Source: Verrucomicrobiota bacterium (GTDB lineage Bacteria; Verrucomicrobiota; Verrucomicrobiia; Methylacidiphilales; JBCCWR01). Taken from it: DNA of 64,000 nt. Where the stretch lies: positions 1 through 64,000 of the forward strand of contig JBCCXA010000013.1 of the NCBI GenBank assembly GCA_039192515.1, written 5' to 3'. The notes beneath the pieces were generated by a model. That model was not told the origin of the DNA. It saw only the letters and a list, made by a program, of their open reading frames with translations, and made no database searches. Below are positions 1 through 11,646 of the stretch, in pieces (positions within the stretch are counted from its first letter, which is position 1; every line of letters begins with the position of its first letter). A program made the position numbers and the translations under genes.

Positions 1-161
1 GCGTAGCGAGCCGTAGCACGTAGGATTCGCTGCATAGTTTGCTTTTGAAAGGAATAACGATTGAAATCAATCAGTGCAAAAATTAACATCAGAAACAAAG
101 GAAGACATAGAGCAAATTCAACAATAGTCTGTCCTTTGTAGCCCTTGCTTTTAAAAGCCAT
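1..161 (-). CDS. TadE-like pilus assembly protein, N-terminal part
   Basis: Partial gene running off the left edge; the ATG is the complement of 159-161 and 53 codons are visible. The start reads MAFKSKGYKGQTIVEFALC, followed by a hydrophobic stretch with LPLFLMLIFALIDF. A short basic leader, then G-Q-(S/T)-x-V-E-F/A and one transmembrane helix is the signature of TadE/TadF-like minor pseudopilins of tight-adherence (Tad/Flp) secretion systems, which are membrane-anchored and assembled with the Flp pilus. The rest of a tad locus would be expected to the left, outside the window. The family assignment rests on the N-terminal motif only. Confidence 0.72.
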   Translation of the reverse strand, partial: MAFKSKGYKGQTIVEFALCLPLFLMLIFALIDFNRYSFQKQTMQRILRATARY

Positions 162-933
162 ACTTACTACCCCAGCAATACATCTACAATTTTTGGCGCC
201 ATTTCCAGTGCTTTGTCTGCAGCAATATTCTCTTAAATATTTCACGTGAGCCCTTCCCTGTTACGCATTCGTATCAGAGTTTATAGCTTATAATCTTGCT
301 TTAACTTGTAACCTTAGGAAATATGTTATTTAAGCTTAGTAATACAAAAATGCTATTTAATTCAGTAGTAATAGCAGATATCAAACTTATAAAATTCAGC
401 CAAGAAAAATAACTAATATTATCCTAACCTTGTCGATATATTAATGTTTAATTTAAATTATAAATAAGTCCAGTCAATTTTTATTAAATATATAACAAAG
501 AATTTTTTATTCAATTTTCTATAATTAATAATAATTAAAGCTATTTTAATTAATTGACTATATATCTTTACGTATTTTGCATAAGCACAAAAGTTTTATT
601 TTTATGGGGTAGAGTGATTCGATTATGGTGGAGAGGCGTAAGATGTTTTTAGCCTGCTACATAGATTATCTTATTGAAGAGCTTCTCAAGATCGTCAATC
701 AACTTTTTACCCACTTGTGGGTTTTAAAAGGACATTTTTTTGTTGATTTAACCAAGCTTATTGGGCGTGGCTTATATCTAAAAATAGTAAGGCTTATACA
801 TTGAAGCTAGATCTCGTTATTTCGTGCAAAAAGCAGTAGGAGATTCATTTTCTTAGCGAAGATAACTTTTTGATGGAGTTTCTATTGCTAATGGGTACTA
901 CTATGGATTGATGGGTTTTGCGGAGCTGACTAA
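162..933. other. AT-rich intergenic block
   Basis: About 770 bases separate the TadE-like gene from the SulP gene. The part from roughly 290 to 600 is very AT-rich with many short A/T runs, much more so than the flanking genes. I see no tRNA, riboswitch or strong terminator. It holds the promoter of the leftward pilus gene somewhere, and one possible small ORF at 643-804 that is listed separately. Confidence 0.6.
643..804 (+). CDS. possible small protein, 53 aa, unrecognised
   Basis: An open frame starts ATG-TTT-TTA-GCC at 643 and ends TGA at 802-804. A GGAGAGG sequence six bases before this ATG is a good Shine-Dalgarno match; an upstream in-frame ATG at 625 would give 59 aa with a poorer site. 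The predicted peptide begins MFLACYIDYLIEELLKIVNQ and is mostly hydrophobic/amphipathic with a basic C-terminus. No family is recognised. It sits 130 bases before the SulP gene on the same strand. The ribosome-binding site is the main support; the ORF could be chance in AT-rich DNA. Confidence 0.25.
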   Translation: MFLACYIDYLIEELLKIVNQLFTHLWVLKGHFFVDLTKLIGRGLYLKIVRLIH

Positions 934-2718
934 ATGAAGGTCTCGTGGCAAAAGTGGTGTTTTCATCTACCACTCGTGCAGCACCTTAAGAGCTACAATC
1001 TGAAAGCACTGCGCTCTGATCTCAAAGCCGGTCTGAATGTCTCTTTGTTAGATTTCCCACAGGGAATGGCTTACGCCATGATTGCCGGCTTACCTGTTCA
1101 GTTTGGAATTTATGCTTCAGCAATAGGCTCAACTATAGGTCCACTCTTTGCCAGCTCTCGTTATTTGATGTTAGGGCCAACCAATGCTTCAGCTGTCTTA
1201 TTATTAAGTGCTTTCTTGGTCCTAGATGTTTCAGATGAGCAAAGGCTAGTGGTCCTACCACTGTTAATCATTATGGTAAGTGCATTTCTGTTCCTAGGTG
1301 TCTTCTTGCAAGCTCACGTCATACTACAATATGTTTCACGAAGTGTGGTTGTGGGTTATATCACAGCCGCAGCGTGCTTGATTATTGTCAATCAGCTGAG
1401 ACACGTTTTAGGAATAGAAGTTCCAAGGTCAGGGACCTTTTGGGAAGCCTTAATATTAACGGGAGCTCGATTGTTGGAAGCAAATCAAGAAACTATATTT
1501 TTATCATTGTTTACCATAGGTCTCTACTTGTTGTGTAAATTTTTCTTTAAAAAATTGCCGGCTATAGCTGTAGCTTTAGTTTTGGCAGGCGTAGTTTATT
1601 ATGCACTTAATGCAAAGGGCTTAGAACTACAAACGCTTCCTCCACTACCGTTAGCATCTTGGCCTGTTTCATTGCCTGAAATAGGTTTTTCTCTTATCAG
1701 TCAATTGGCGAGTCCAGCATTTGCCATTGCTTTCCTTACTTTATTAGAAAGTTCTTCAATTGCTAAAACATTGGCAGCAAAGTCTGGAGATCGATTAGAT
1801 GTCAAGCAGCAGATGTTTAGTATGGGGGCTGCTAATTTTTGTAATGCCTTTGCATCAGGTATGCCGGTATCTGGATCTCTTACTCGGTCAATTGTCAATT
1901 TCGAGAGTGGAGCTAAAACACCCATAGCCAGTATGATAAGTGGCGGTATTTTGGTGGCAGGGGTCTTAACACTAGGGCCATTGATCGGCTACATACCAAA
2001 AGCTGCGCTAGCAACGTTGGTTTTAGTAGTAGGTGTTTCTCTTTTTCAGTATAAGACCATAAAGACGGTTGTCCTGACAACGCGCTCGGACATGGTTACT
2101 TTCTTGGTTACTTTTCTAGGTGGCTTATTTTTTCCACTCGACATGGCTATTTACCTAGGGGTTGGAACTTCTCTAATTTTGTTTATCAAGAAGGTTTCGA
2201 AGCCCAGCATTGTGGAATATGCTTTTGATGAACAAGGTGCTTTGGGAGAAAGAAATAAAGCCTCAAGTGATCGTCCTGCTATATCAATCGTTCATGTAGA
2301 GGGAGACTTGTTTTTTGGTGCGACCGATCTCTTTCTAGAGGAAATGAGACGAATGGTACTCGTTCCTCATTTGAAAGTGATGATTCTTCGTCTGCGCAAT
2401 GCTAGGAATCTGGATGCTTCAGCTGCATTAGCGATCATAGAATTAGTTCACTTAGCAAAAGAAGAAGGTAGGTCTGTTTTAGTGAGTGGTGTTCACAAAG
2501 AAGTTGAACAAGTATTCATTCAATCTGGTTTGATGAAATTGATTGGTAGCGAAAATGTCTTTCATTACACACCTCAGAATCTGACAATGTCTACTCGTAA
2601 TGCCCTGAAGCGGGCACAAGAAATTATTGGCCGTGATGATGCAGATATTATTTTATTAACACAACGTAAGGATAATAAGCGATCTAGAGTCTCTAAGAGT
2701 GATAGGGAAAGTCATTAG
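934..2718 (+). CDS. SulP family inorganic anion transporter with STAS domain
   Basis: 594 aa polytopic inner-membrane protein. The N-terminal part carries the SulP hallmark around residues 30-75 (LLDFPQGMAYAMIAGLP, then GPTNASAV), followed by some 10-12 hydrophobic segments; the C-terminal region from about residue 450 is a cytoplasmic STAS domain (SIVHVEGDLFFGATDLF, then ILRLRNARNLDASAAL). The family exchanges or symports sulfate, bicarbonate or other anions; which one cannot be told from sequence. Length is typical of bacterial SulP proteins. ATG with GGAG eight bases upstream supports the start. It stands alone and is convergent with the next gene, 17 bases away. No carbonic anhydrase or sulfate-assimilation gene lies beside it to hint at the substrate. 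Confidence 0.93.
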   Translation: MKVSWQKWCFHLPLVQHLKSYNLKALRSDLKAGLNVSLLDFPQGMAYAMIAGLPVQFGIYASAIGSTIGPLFASSRYLMLGPTNASAVLLLSAFLVLDVSDEQRLVVLPLLIIMVSAFLFLGVFLQAHVILQYVSRSVVVGYITAAACLIIVNQLRHVLGIEVPRSGTFWEALILTGARLLEANQETIFLSLFTIGLYLLCKFFFKKLPAIAVALVLAGVVYYALNAKGLELQTLPPLPLASWPVSLPEIGFSLISQLASPAFAIAFLTLLESSSIAKTLAAKSGDRLDVKQQMFSMGAANFCNAFASGMPVSGSLTRSIVNFESGAKTPIASMISGGILVAGVLTLGPLIGYIPKAALATLVLVVGVSLFQYKTIKTVVLTTRSDMVTFLVTFLGGLFFPLDMAIYLGVGTSLILFIKKVSKPSIVEYAFDEQGALGERNKASSDRPAISIVHVEGDLFFGATDLFLEEMRRMVLVPHLKVMILRLRNARNLDASAALAIIELVHLAKEEGRSVLVSGVHKEVEQVFIQSGLMKLIGSENVFHYTPQNLTMSTRNALKRAQEIIGRDDADIILLTQRKDNKRSRVSKSDRESH

Positions 2719-2735
2719 CCGGGTAGGTTCCACTT

Positions 2736-3398
2736 TTAGGGGGAGTGAATAGGAATGGGATCGCCAAGATGTCTGGGAGCTTTTCGAATAATAAATAAAT
2801 CTAGAACCATTTTGATACGAGCCAACTCTTCCCGAAACATGGTAGGTGTAGCTAAAGATAAGGGCACCTCTTGTGCATTAAAAGCAATAGCTTGGATATT
2901 GTGATGATGTGCTATGAAAAGGGCACGTCGATTGTGGAAGTCTTGGGAGATGATAGTGAATTCCTCCAATTGAAACACTTCCTTAGCCCTTATAATAGAA
3001 TCCAAAGTTCGCAGGCCTGCGTAATCACAGTATATTTTATTTGCAGGCACGCCCATGCTCACTAAAACTTTTTTCATTTCTTTAGGCTCGTCGTAATACT
3101 TGCTTGGATTGGCACCACTGACAAGTAGGTAGGAGATTTTACTTGCTTCAAAAAGTTCCTTAGCAGCTTTCATTCTAAAGCTGAAAAAGAGATTCTCTCT
3201 GCCGTTCGCTAGATAGCGAGAGGTTCCTAGAACGAGACCTACCTTATTTTTAGGGATGTCTTGGGCGTTTTCATAGACGTAAGATTGGGTTGAGATATAA
3301 GTGAGGGCCTTGATAGCTAAACTCAAGAAGACAGGTGAGAAGATAGTAGCTAGAGGAATGATCCAGAACATGATTCGAGAGGACAGCAATTTATTCAT
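2736..3398 (-). CDS. SanA/YdcF-like DUF218 membrane-anchored protein
   Basis: 220 aa with one N-terminal membrane helix (about residues 9-30) and a DUF218 domain. Visible family features are VGLVLGTSRY near residue 55, YLLVSGANPSKYYDEP near residue 92, and a C-terminal stretch IISQDFHNRRALFIA. This arrangement matches SanA-type proteins, which are linked to envelope barrier function in enterobacteria; the biochemical activity of the family is poorly known. The gene is monocistronic or the tail of a leftward unit, 62 bases downstream of the sirtuin gene, and is convergent with the SulP gene. Confidence is high for the family and low for the role. Confidence 0.85.
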   Translation of the reverse strand: MNKLLSSRIMFWIIPLATIFSPVFLSLAIKALTYISTQSYVYENAQDIPKNKVGLVLGTSRYLANGRENLFFSFRMKAAKELFEASKISYLLVSGANPSKYYDEPKEMKKVLVSMGVPANKIYCDYAGLRTLDSIIRAKEVFQLEEFTIISQDFHNRRALFIAHHHNIQAIAFNAQEVPLSLATPTMFREELARIKMVLDLFIIRKAPRHLGDPIPIHSP

Positions 3399-3460
3399 CC
3401 AATACTATTTCAGGGGAAGTTTTTGAGATGGCAAAGCCTGATTTTAGGTGGAATAGCACT

Positions 3461-4258
3461 CTAATAGTTGCATAAATTCCAGATTTTTTCTAAAGCATTA
3501 GCAGCTTTCTCAGCAATACGGTATTCAACTATCGATGAGAGCTCGGTCTCACAAGGGTTGATTTCAACAGTCGGGATGCCAGCTGCTTGTGCCATGAGTA
3601 TAGGTTGAGCGATGTAGGGGAAAACGCCTGTTGTTCCAATGGAAAAAATTAAGTCACGTTGATCATGATAGACCAGATAATTGAGTTTTTCTATCGCTTC
3701 ATCGGGTAAGCTTTCACCAAATAAGACAACTTCTGGTCGAACGACTCCATTGCATTTAGGGCACTTGGGAGGTAAGTCCTTAGGCTCCCCGGAATATCCG
3801 TCAATCCATTCTTCTGCACTAGCTCTTGCGCCACATTCCAAGCAAATAAGCTGGGAAGCTTTGCCATGAATTTCAATTATATTTTGTGATCCTGCTAACG
3901 AATGAAAGCCATCTATATTTTGTGTAAGAACCCATGTTTCTGGCTTTACATCTTCTATCGAAGCGAGCACCTTGTGACCCCTGTTACACTTTTTGCCGCG
4001 GCAAGAGGAAGCGATTTGCCATAAATACTTCCAGCATACTTCTGGTTTTTCGCGGAGCATACGGCCGCTTAGTGCGTCTTCAATAGCATAACCTTCGTCC
4101 GTATCATTATGATTATATAATCCTCCGAGGCCGCGATAGGTAGGCAAACCTGAATCTGCAGACATTCCCGCGCCTGTGATAAAAAGTGGGCGCTGACAAG
4201 CTCTTAAAGCATCAGCGACCGCTTGATATATTTCACTAACAGGTGCAACTGTTTTCAT
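3461..4258 (-). CDS. Sir2-family NAD-dependent protein deacylase (sirtuin)
   Basis: 265 aa. The NAD-binding motif GAGMSADSGLPTYRG lies near residue 29 and the catalytic block TQNIDGFHSLAGSQNIIEIHGK near residue 112, with the catalytic His in IEIHGK. A zinc site is intact: CLEC, then about 25 residues later CPKC. Known sirtuins remove acyl groups from lysine, consuming NAD+ and yielding nicotinamide and O-acyl-ADP-ribose, in the cytoplasm. The gene starts eight bases after the guaB stop on the same strand, so the two are very probably co-transcribed. Length and motifs match bacterial CobB-like proteins; substrate preference cannot be read. Confidence 0.93.
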   Translation of the reverse strand: MKTVAPVSEIYQAVADALRACQRPLFITGAGMSADSGLPTYRGLGGLYNHNDTDEGYAIEDALSGRMLREKPEVCWKYLWQIASSCRGKKCNRGHKVLASIEDVKPETWVLTQNIDGFHSLAGSQNIIEIHGKASQLICLECGARASAEEWIDGYSGEPKDLPPKCPKCNGVVRPEVVLFGESLPDEAIEKLNYLVYHDQRDLIFSIGTTGVFPYIAQPILMAQAAGIPTVEINPCETELSSIVEYRIAEKAANALEKIWNLCNY

Positions 4259-4266
4259 TGATTTGT

Positions 4267-5835
4267 TTACTCGACCTCTACAGTTTTGCTAGTTTTTACT
4301 TCCACGACATCATGGGGAGCTGACTCTTTCATACCGGCGGTGGAAAGCCGTATGTAGCGAGCTTTTCTTTTTAATTCTTTGAGATTCCTTGCTCCTAGGT
4401 ATCCCATACCACTTTGAATACCGCCTACCAAATTACGTAAAACAGAGTCTAGTGAGCCAGAAACTTCTTTGAGTGCCTCAATTCCTTCAGCAGCGATTTT
4501 CTCCTGTTTATCTTTGTTGTTGTGACCATAGCGGGCTGCTGAGCCCGCTTTCATAGCAGCCAAGCTACCCATACCTCGATATTGCTTATAAACTTTTCCT
4601 TCTATGGCGAGGATTTCACCGGGAGCTTCCCGACATCCAGCAAGTAGGCTTCCACACATCACTGCATCAGACAAAGTCAGAGCTTTGACAAGATCTCCAG
4701 ATTTGGTGATGCCTCCATCAGCAATGATTCGAACACCCTTTTTGGCAAGACTCTTGGAAGCAACGTAGAGTGCAGTGAGCTGAGGAATGCCTACGCCAGC
4801 AACAATTCGCGTCGTGCAAATTGAGCCAGGTCCTTGTCCCACCTTGACCGCATTTGCTCCAGCTTTAGCTAAGAATTCGACACCTTCAGCACTTGTGACA
4901 TTGCCAGCAATGAGTGTGAGCTCTTTGAATGCACTACGCACCAGTTTAACAGTTTCTCCAACACCTTTCGAAAAACCATGAGCAGTGGATACTGCGATGG
5001 CATCTACGCCTTCTTCTACTAGGTTGGTCACATGTTCTAGGATACGGTCTTTATCTAATTCACCTGTCGAAGTTCTTGAGGCAGAAATAGCCGCACCACA
5101 GACTAGCCGGAATTTTGAATCGCGAGCTGGTTTAAGGCTAGCCCTCTCTTCTTCCCGGATACGCTCCAAGTCAGATAGTGTGAATAGACCACGTAAGACA
5201 TCCTGTTTGTCTACCACGAGCAGTTTGTGGATACCTACGTGTTCATCAAAAAAATGGTCGGCTGCCTTGATCGGATTTTTCCCTAATTCTTTTTCCCGAA
5301 TGGTGAAAACATTTTTCCTTGGCGCCATGGCTTCTTTGACCATCTTGGATTGATATCTTGGTCTTACAACTCTTCCCGGTAGTAGGCCTAATAGCCTTCC
5401 CTGTTCATCAACAACTGGAAAGGTGCGAAATGAAAATTGTTTGTCTTCGCAAAATTCCAGCACTTCGCCAATAGTCATTTCAGGAGAGACTTTGATAGGT
5501 TCTTGAATCAGACCGTGGATATGGTTTTTTACGCGGGCTACTTCCTTAACTTGTTTTTTTTCGGACATGTTATAATGGATAAGCCCCAGGCCTCCGTTAT
5601 GGGCCATTGAGATCGCCATCTTGGACTCTGTAACGGTGTCCATGTCTGCGGATATGATAGGGATGTGTAGTTGTAACTCGCTTGATAATGCTACATCTAG
5701 ATTGGTTTCTCTAGGGAGAACTTCTGAATATTGCGTCGCCAGGGTAATATCGTCGTAGGTCAAACCCTCTTCTGAATTATCAGTAAAGAAGCGATCAGAA
5801 GCTTTATAGAAGGTATGATCAACTTTGTCGGCCAT
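4267..5835 (-). CDS. guaB: inosine-5'-monophosphate dehydrogenase
   Basis: Catalyses IMP + NAD+ to XMP + NADH, the committed step of guanine nucleotide synthesis. From the ATG at 5835 the protein is 522 aa: an N-terminal barrel start ([20 protein letters not shown]), two CBS domains (about residues 95-240), then the barrel remainder with phosphate-binding and active-site loop [18 protein letters not shown] containing the catalytic Cys, and the flap region with [10 protein letters not shown]. The frame stays open to a TTG at 5961, but the extra 42 residues have no IMPDH similarity and would abut the divergent gene's start, so I prefer the ATG. It heads the guaB-sirtuin unit; its promoter must lie in the 125 bases shared with the cyclase gene. 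Confidence 0.95.
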   Translation of the reverse strand: MADKVDHTFYKASDRFFTDNSEEGLTYDDITLATQYSEVLPRETNLDVALSSELQLHIPIISADMDTVTESKMAISMAHNGGLGLIHYNMSEKKQVKEVARVKNHIHGLIQEPIKVSPEMTIGEVLEFCEDKQFSFRTFPVVDEQGRLLGLLPGRVVRPRYQSKMVKEAMAPRKNVFTIREKELGKNPIKAADHFFDEHVGIHKLLVVDKQDVLRGLFTLSDLERIREEERASLKPARDSKFRLVCGAAISASRTSTGELDKDRILEHVTNLVEEGVDAIAVSTAHGFSKGVGETVKLVRSAFKELTLIAGNVTSAEGVEFLAKAGANAVKVGQGPGSICTTRIVAGVGIPQLTALYVASKSLAKKGVRIIADGGITKSGDLVKALTLSDAVMCGSLLAGCREAPGEILAIEGKVYKQYRGMGSLAAMKAGSAARYGHNNKDKQEKIAAEGIEALKEVSGSLDSVLRNLVGGIQSGMGYLGARNLKELKRKARYIRLSTAGMKESAPHDVVEVKTSKTVEVE

Positions 5836-5960
5836 AAACAGAATTAAAGGCTCTTTATTATAATGACAAGTCAAAACAGTTTTCTTTAGAGATTGAGAAA
5901 GCTCGTTAGGGAATGCTGTTTGCCTCCGGACCAACTTTAGGTTAATACATATATATCTCA

Positions 5961-8063
5961 ATGACAGTTCCTCGTTTTGTTAAGCTAAAGGTTATATTAG
6001 CGTCAGCATCTCTGGTGATTTTAATCACCACGGCGGGCTTGATCCTCGGGATAGCAATCTATACAACTCGCTCGACCGTTATTAATTTAGCTAACGAATT
6101 GATGGAGCAAAAGACTGAAACTGTAAGTGCTCGCATTAAGCAATATTTTAGGCCAGCCATTAGAATTATCAATTATACACATCAGGCTATTATCCGTTCT
6201 CCAGATGATTTAGGTAATTGGCAGGATAAAGCATCGGAGCTGATTCCGCTTCTTAAAATACTTCCACAAATGACCTGGATTTATTATGCGGATCAAGAGC
6301 AAGGCCGCCTATTAGGGTCCACTTATTTTGAAGAAAGACACCTTTTACATTACAGCGTTGAAGCAGATAATGGAGAGAGGGTTATTCGGGAATTCACTTT
6401 AGAAAGCGATGGAAGTCTGACTCCCTATCAAAGAGACCAATTTTCGGATTCTAAAGGTTACGATCCGCGCGAACGTCCTTGGTATCGCTTGGCTGCTGAA
6501 TCAAAAAGTAAGATACCTATTTGGACTCAGCCCTATAATTTTTTTACTGAGGAAATATCTGGCATTACTGCATGTTGGCCGCATCGAGATCCAGATACAC
6601 AAGAGTTACTTGGTGTTTATGCAGTGGACATATTGTTAGAGGATCTATGTATGTTTATTGATAGCATTCAAATAGAAGAGGGAGGAGGGGTAAATTTATT
6701 AAAGGTCGATGGTTCAAGTTTCTTCCAAGACACTAACCCTGATGCTCGCCATTCTGGCAAAGCATTTGAAAGTTTGATTCTGACTCTGAAAGAAAAGATG
6801 GTAGATCTTGATTCCTTGATCGAAAATGAAGGAGAGAATCAAGCCTATCAACTTGATTTTCATTCCCAGGATACTTGGTATTTTGCTAATATCGTAAAAT
6901 TGTCAGGGGACTTGGTCCCTGATAGCTATCTGGTGGTTATAGTGCCAGCGCTTAATTTTATAAAAGTGGCGCAAGACAATGCTATGTTGACCGTATTGCT
7001 GGCAATGGTCGCCCTATTTTTAGCAATAGCCTTGAGTCTAAAGCTAGCTCATCGTATTTCGGCACCATTGACGCGTCTTAGTCATGATATGGCTCGTATT
7101 TCTGAGTATGACATTACTTCGGATAACTTGACACCGACTAATATCGAAGAACTGAATGTGGTAAATGGTTCGCTTTCGAAGATGAAGACCAGCCTTCGTA
7201 ACTTTAGTCGTTATGTTCCCAGTGACTTAGTCCGTGCTGCGCTTTCGAGTGGGCAAGAGGCTGAGGTAGGTGGAAAGGTCAAGGAGCTAACGGTTCTTTT
7301 TGCGGATCTCGCGGGTTTTACTTCACTTAGTGAGAATCTGTCACCAGATGAAGTTTTTAAAGAGCTCTCTCAGTGCTTGTTAATCTTGACCTCTCACCCG
7401 GAGAAGCTGGGCGGTTCCATGTTGACTTTTTTAGGGGATGGTATTCTAGTCGTATTTAATGCACCACAACCACTAGATGATCATCCTGCTGTAGCCTGTC
7501 GAGCAGCTTTAAATATTCATTATGAATTACTTAAACTTAATGCATCACGCGCAAAAGAAAATAAGCCGCCATTTAAGGTTCGTGTTGGTATTAATACAGG
7601 GGAAATATTGGTTGGTAATGTAGGGATACCCAATCGATTTTCTTACTCCGTTTTAGGCGATGGAGTGAATTTAGCTAGTCGCTTAGAGGGCTTAAACAAA
7701 GTTTATGGGACAAGAACATTAGTGGGCTCTAGAACCCAAGCTTTATCGAAAAATGCTTTTGAATGGCGGCAAATAGATAGTATTTCAGTGGTAGGTAGAA
7801 GGACTGCAGAAACTATATATGAGCCTTTGGATCCAGAGCTATGTGGTTGTCCCGAGATCCTTAAAGCCCGCGATCAATATGAAATAGGTTTAAAATCCTA
7901 CATACAACGTGATTTTGATACTGCAGTTAAGGCTTTTAAATGTTCCCTGGAATTTCGCCCAGATGACCAGGCTGCTAAACATTTGATTGAGCGGTGTGAG
8001 ATCTTTCAAAAGACTCCTCCTCCTAAGGATTGGAATGGTAGCTATCAGGCACTTAGCAAATAG
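5961..8063 (+). CDS. Cache-HAMP class III adenylate/guanylate cyclase
   Basis: 700 aa membrane sensor. Order seen: N-terminal membrane helix (about 10-32); extracytoplasmic dCache-like region with [12 protein letters not shown] near residue 170; second membrane helix near 338-360; HAMP linker with [14 protein letters not shown]; class III catalytic domain from about 435 with [40 protein letters not shown] and [16 protein letters not shown]. The two metal-binding Asp, in FADLAG and FLGDGI, are present. The last 70 residues form a TPR-like helical pair. The product is probably cAMP, but ATP versus GTP choice cannot be settled here. Divergent from guaB with only 125 bases between the chosen starts. 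No clear Shine-Dalgarno precedes the ATG. Confidence 0.9.
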   Translation: MTVPRFVKLKVILASASLVILITTAGLILGIAIYTTRSTVINLANELMEQKTETVSARIKQYFRPAIRIINYTHQAIIRSPDDLGNWQDKASELIPLLKILPQMTWIYYADQEQGRLLGSTYFEERHLLHYSVEADNGERVIREFTLESDGSLTPYQRDQFSDSKGYDPRERPWYRLAAESKSKIPIWTQPYNFFTEEISGITACWPHRDPDTQELLGVYAVDILLEDLCMFIDSIQIEEGGGVNLLKVDGSSFFQDTNPDARHSGKAFESLILTLKEKMVDLDSLIENEGENQAYQLDFHSQDTWYFANIVKLSGDLVPDSYLVVIVPALNFIKVAQDNAMLTVLLAMVALFLAIALSLKLAHRISAPLTRLSHDMARISEYDITSDNLTPTNIEELNVVNGSLSKMKTSLRNFSRYVPSDLVRAALSSGQEAEVGGKVKELTVLFADLAGFTSLSENLSPDEVFKELSQCLLILTSHPEKLGGSMLTFLGDGILVVFNAPQPLDDHPAVACRAALNIHYELLKLNASRAKENKPPFKVRVGINTGEILVGNVGIPNRFSYSVLGDGVNLASRLEGLNKVYGTRTLVGSRTQALSKNAFEWRQIDSISVVGRRTAETIYEPLDPELCGCPEILKARDQYEIGLKSYIQRDFDTAVKAFKCSLEFRPDDQAAKHLIERCEIFQKTPPPKDWNGSYQALSK

Positions 8064-8100
8064 TGTATCGGCTCTTGATACGGGAGGCTTTTATTTTTTG
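8064..8100 (+). terminator. possible terminator after the cyclase gene
   Basis: Directly after the stop codon, GTATC (8065-8069) pairs with GATAC (8077-8081) around a seven-base loop, and a T-rich run (TTTTATTTTTT) follows six or seven bases later. The stem is short, so this is only a plausible rho-independent terminator. Confidence 0.35.
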
Positions 8101-8128
8101 CCTAGGCAATTTATCTACGATTCTCTAA

Positions 8129-9790
<1,662 letters not shown>

Positions 9791-9929
9791 ACTATTAGAT
9801 CATTTTAATGACGTTAAATGAAAACACATTTGCTCTTTCATTTTGCGGGCTTACTTTGAGTATATCTAAATCGCAAGATAAGAGCTAGTTTAGGCCTTAG
9901 TGTAACTAACCTTTTAGCGCAGTGCTTTT

Positions 9930-11159
9930 ATGACCGAAACAAAAAAAAAACAGCCTCTATCGGAGGATATCTTTGATTCTATTGAGGATGTTATAGCTGA
10001 TATTCGTGCTGGCAAGATTGTGATTCTCACTGATGATGCAGATCGTGAGAACGAAGGAGACCTTATTGTAGCAGCCCAGAAAGTGACTCCCAAGGCTATA
10101 AACTTCATGGCTAAGCACGGTAGAGGTCTTATTTGCGCTCCTATAACCCAGCAGCGTGCCAAGCAATATGGCTTACAGCGTATGGTTCTAGATAACAGGG
10201 AATCCTTCAAAACAGACTTTACGGTCTCTGTGGACGCAGCAAAGGGCGTGACGACCGGAATTAGTGCACAAGACCGGGCGAAGACGATCAAGATTCTTTC
10301 CAGTAAAAAAGGTAAACCAATGGACCTTATTCAGCCTGGGCATGTCTTTCCTTTACAAGCCAAGCATGGTGGAGTCTTGCAGAGAGCTGGTCATACAGAG
10401 GCTGCGGTTGATTTGGCTAGATTAGCAGGCTTCGATGAATCGGCAGTCATATGTGAGATTCTCAAAGAAGATGGGAGTATGGCGCGTTTGCCAGAGCTTG
10501 TTGCCATGAAGCACGAACATGGGCTAAAGCTCTCAACGATACAGCAATTGATCGAGTACCGCAGACAGAAGGAGAAGCTGATTGAATGTGTCCAGAAAAT
10601 CAAAATGCCTACGGATTATGGGGTTTTTGATTTGTACATGTATCGTTCGGTGCTAGACGGCCAAGAGCACTTAGCTTTGGTTATGGGTAAAATTTTAAAG
10701 ACAAAACCAACTTTGGTTAGAGTGCATAGTGAGTGTTTGACTGGAGATGTTTTTGGGTCACGTCGATGTGATTGTGGAAACCAGTTACATGATGCCTTAA
10801 CGATGATTAGTCAGGCTAAGTCTGGTGTCTTAGTTTACATGCGTCAGGAGGGGCGAGGTATAGGTTTGGCGGCTAAACTTCAAGCATACAAGTTACAGGA
10901 GCAAGGTTTAGATACGGTTGAGGCGAATATAAAATTGGGTTATCCTGCTGACTTACGTGAATATGGTATGGGAGCACAGATATTGTGTGATTTGGGAGTC
11001 CATAAAATGCGGCTCATGACAAATAATCCTAAAAAGGTTGTGGGTTTAGCAGGTTATGGCTTAGATCTTGTGGATCAGCTTCCTATTAAAGTGAAGGCCA
11101 ATCTTCACAATAGACGCTACCTGCAGACAAAGAAAAAGAAGATGGGTCACATACTTTAG
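9930..11159 (+). CDS. ribBA: bifunctional DHBP synthase / GTP cyclohydrolase II
   Basis: 409 aa two-domain riboflavin enzyme. Residues about 12-210 are 3,4-dihydroxy-2-butanone-4-phosphate synthase (DDADRENEGDLIVAA and GHVFPLQAKHGGVLQRAGHTEAAVDLA). Residues about 215-405 are GTP cyclohydrolase II with HSECLTGDVFGSRRCDCG (zinc cysteines), RQEGRGIGLAAKLQAY and LMTNNPKKV. The two activities feed the pathway from ribulose-5-phosphate and GTP. It is followed 16 bases later by ribH. I looked for an FMN riboswitch in the 139 bases upstream and saw none. The GCHII zinc cysteines and catalytic Arg are intact, so both halves are probably active. Confidence 0.96.
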   Translation: MTETKKKQPLSEDIFDSIEDVIADIRAGKIVILTDDADRENEGDLIVAAQKVTPKAINFMAKHGRGLICAPITQQRAKQYGLQRMVLDNRESFKTDFTVSVDAAKGVTTGISAQDRAKTIKILSSKKGKPMDLIQPGHVFPLQAKHGGVLQRAGHTEAAVDLARLAGFDESAVICEILKEDGSMARLPELVAMKHEHGLKLSTIQQLIEYRRQKEKLIECVQKIKMPTDYGVFDLYMYRSVLDGQEHLALVMGKILKTKPTLVRVHSECLTGDVFGSRRCDCGNQLHDALTMISQAKSGVLVYMRQEGRGIGLAAKLQAYKLQEQGLDTVEANIKLGYPADLREYGMGAQILCDLGVHKMRLMTNNPKKVVGLAGYGLDLVDQLPIKVKANLHNRRYLQTKKKKMGHIL

Positions 11160-11175
11160 ATCAGGCTTTATTTTT

Positions 11176-11643
11176 ATGAAAAGTTCCGGAGTCGTTCAAA
11201 TTCCACAAGAGGTAGAAGGTAAGGTATCCATTGTTGCAAGCTTATTTAATAAAGAATATGTAGATGCTTTAATAGACTCTGCTACCAAAGTGCTAGGTAA
11301 TCATAATGTTACTGTGGAACGAGTACCCGGCTCTTTTGAAATTCCTCTGGCAGTAAAGAAGGTTATCAAGAAGCAGTCACCTGCTGTTGTCATCGCGTTT
11401 GGGTTGATTTGGGAGGGAAAAACAGTCCACGCGGAATTAGTTGCCAATAGTGTGACAAACGAGCTTATGAGGTTAAGTGTCGATTTTGAAATTCCAATCC
11501 TTCACCAAGTACTTCTTGTAAAAGATGAAGAACAAGCTATGGAACGCTGTTTCGGTAATGACTTAAATCGTGGTCGCGAGGCAGCGGAGGCGGCTAAGTA
11601 TTTGTTAGAATCGGTTCTAGATAAACACTCTAAGGGGTTGTAA
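11176..11643 (+). CDS. ribH: 6,7-dimethyl-8-ribityllumazine synthase
   Basis: 155 aa, standard size for lumazine synthase. It condenses the DHBP synthase product with the pyrimidine derived from GTP. Seen: SLFNKEYVDALIDSA near residue 22, the substrate loop VERVPGSFEIPLAVKK near residue 49, GLIWEGKTVHAELVAN near residue 77 and the C-terminal NRGREAAEAA near residue 133. The usual Gly-Cys-Val-Ile-(R/K)-G-x-T strand is replaced by AFGLIWEGKTVH, a common variation. Second gene of ribBA-ribH-nusB; nusB starts three bases after its stop. Confidence 0.94.
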   Translation: MKSSGVVQIPQEVEGKVSIVASLFNKEYVDALIDSATKVLGNHNVTVERVPGSFEIPLAVKKVIKKQSPAVVIAFGLIWEGKTVHAELVANSVTNELMRLSVDFEIPILHQVLLVKDEEQAMERCFGNDLNRGREAAEAAKYLLESVLDKHSKGL

Positions 11644-11646
11644 GAA

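Noticed and set aside
5836..5961. TTG-started 42-residue extension of IMP dehydrogenase
   Set aside because: No family similarity, and it would run up to the start of the divergent cyclase gene; the ATG at 5835 gives a normal IMPDH.
9791..9929. FMN riboswitch upstream of ribBA
   Set aside because: The conserved RFN blocks were not found in the 139 bases.
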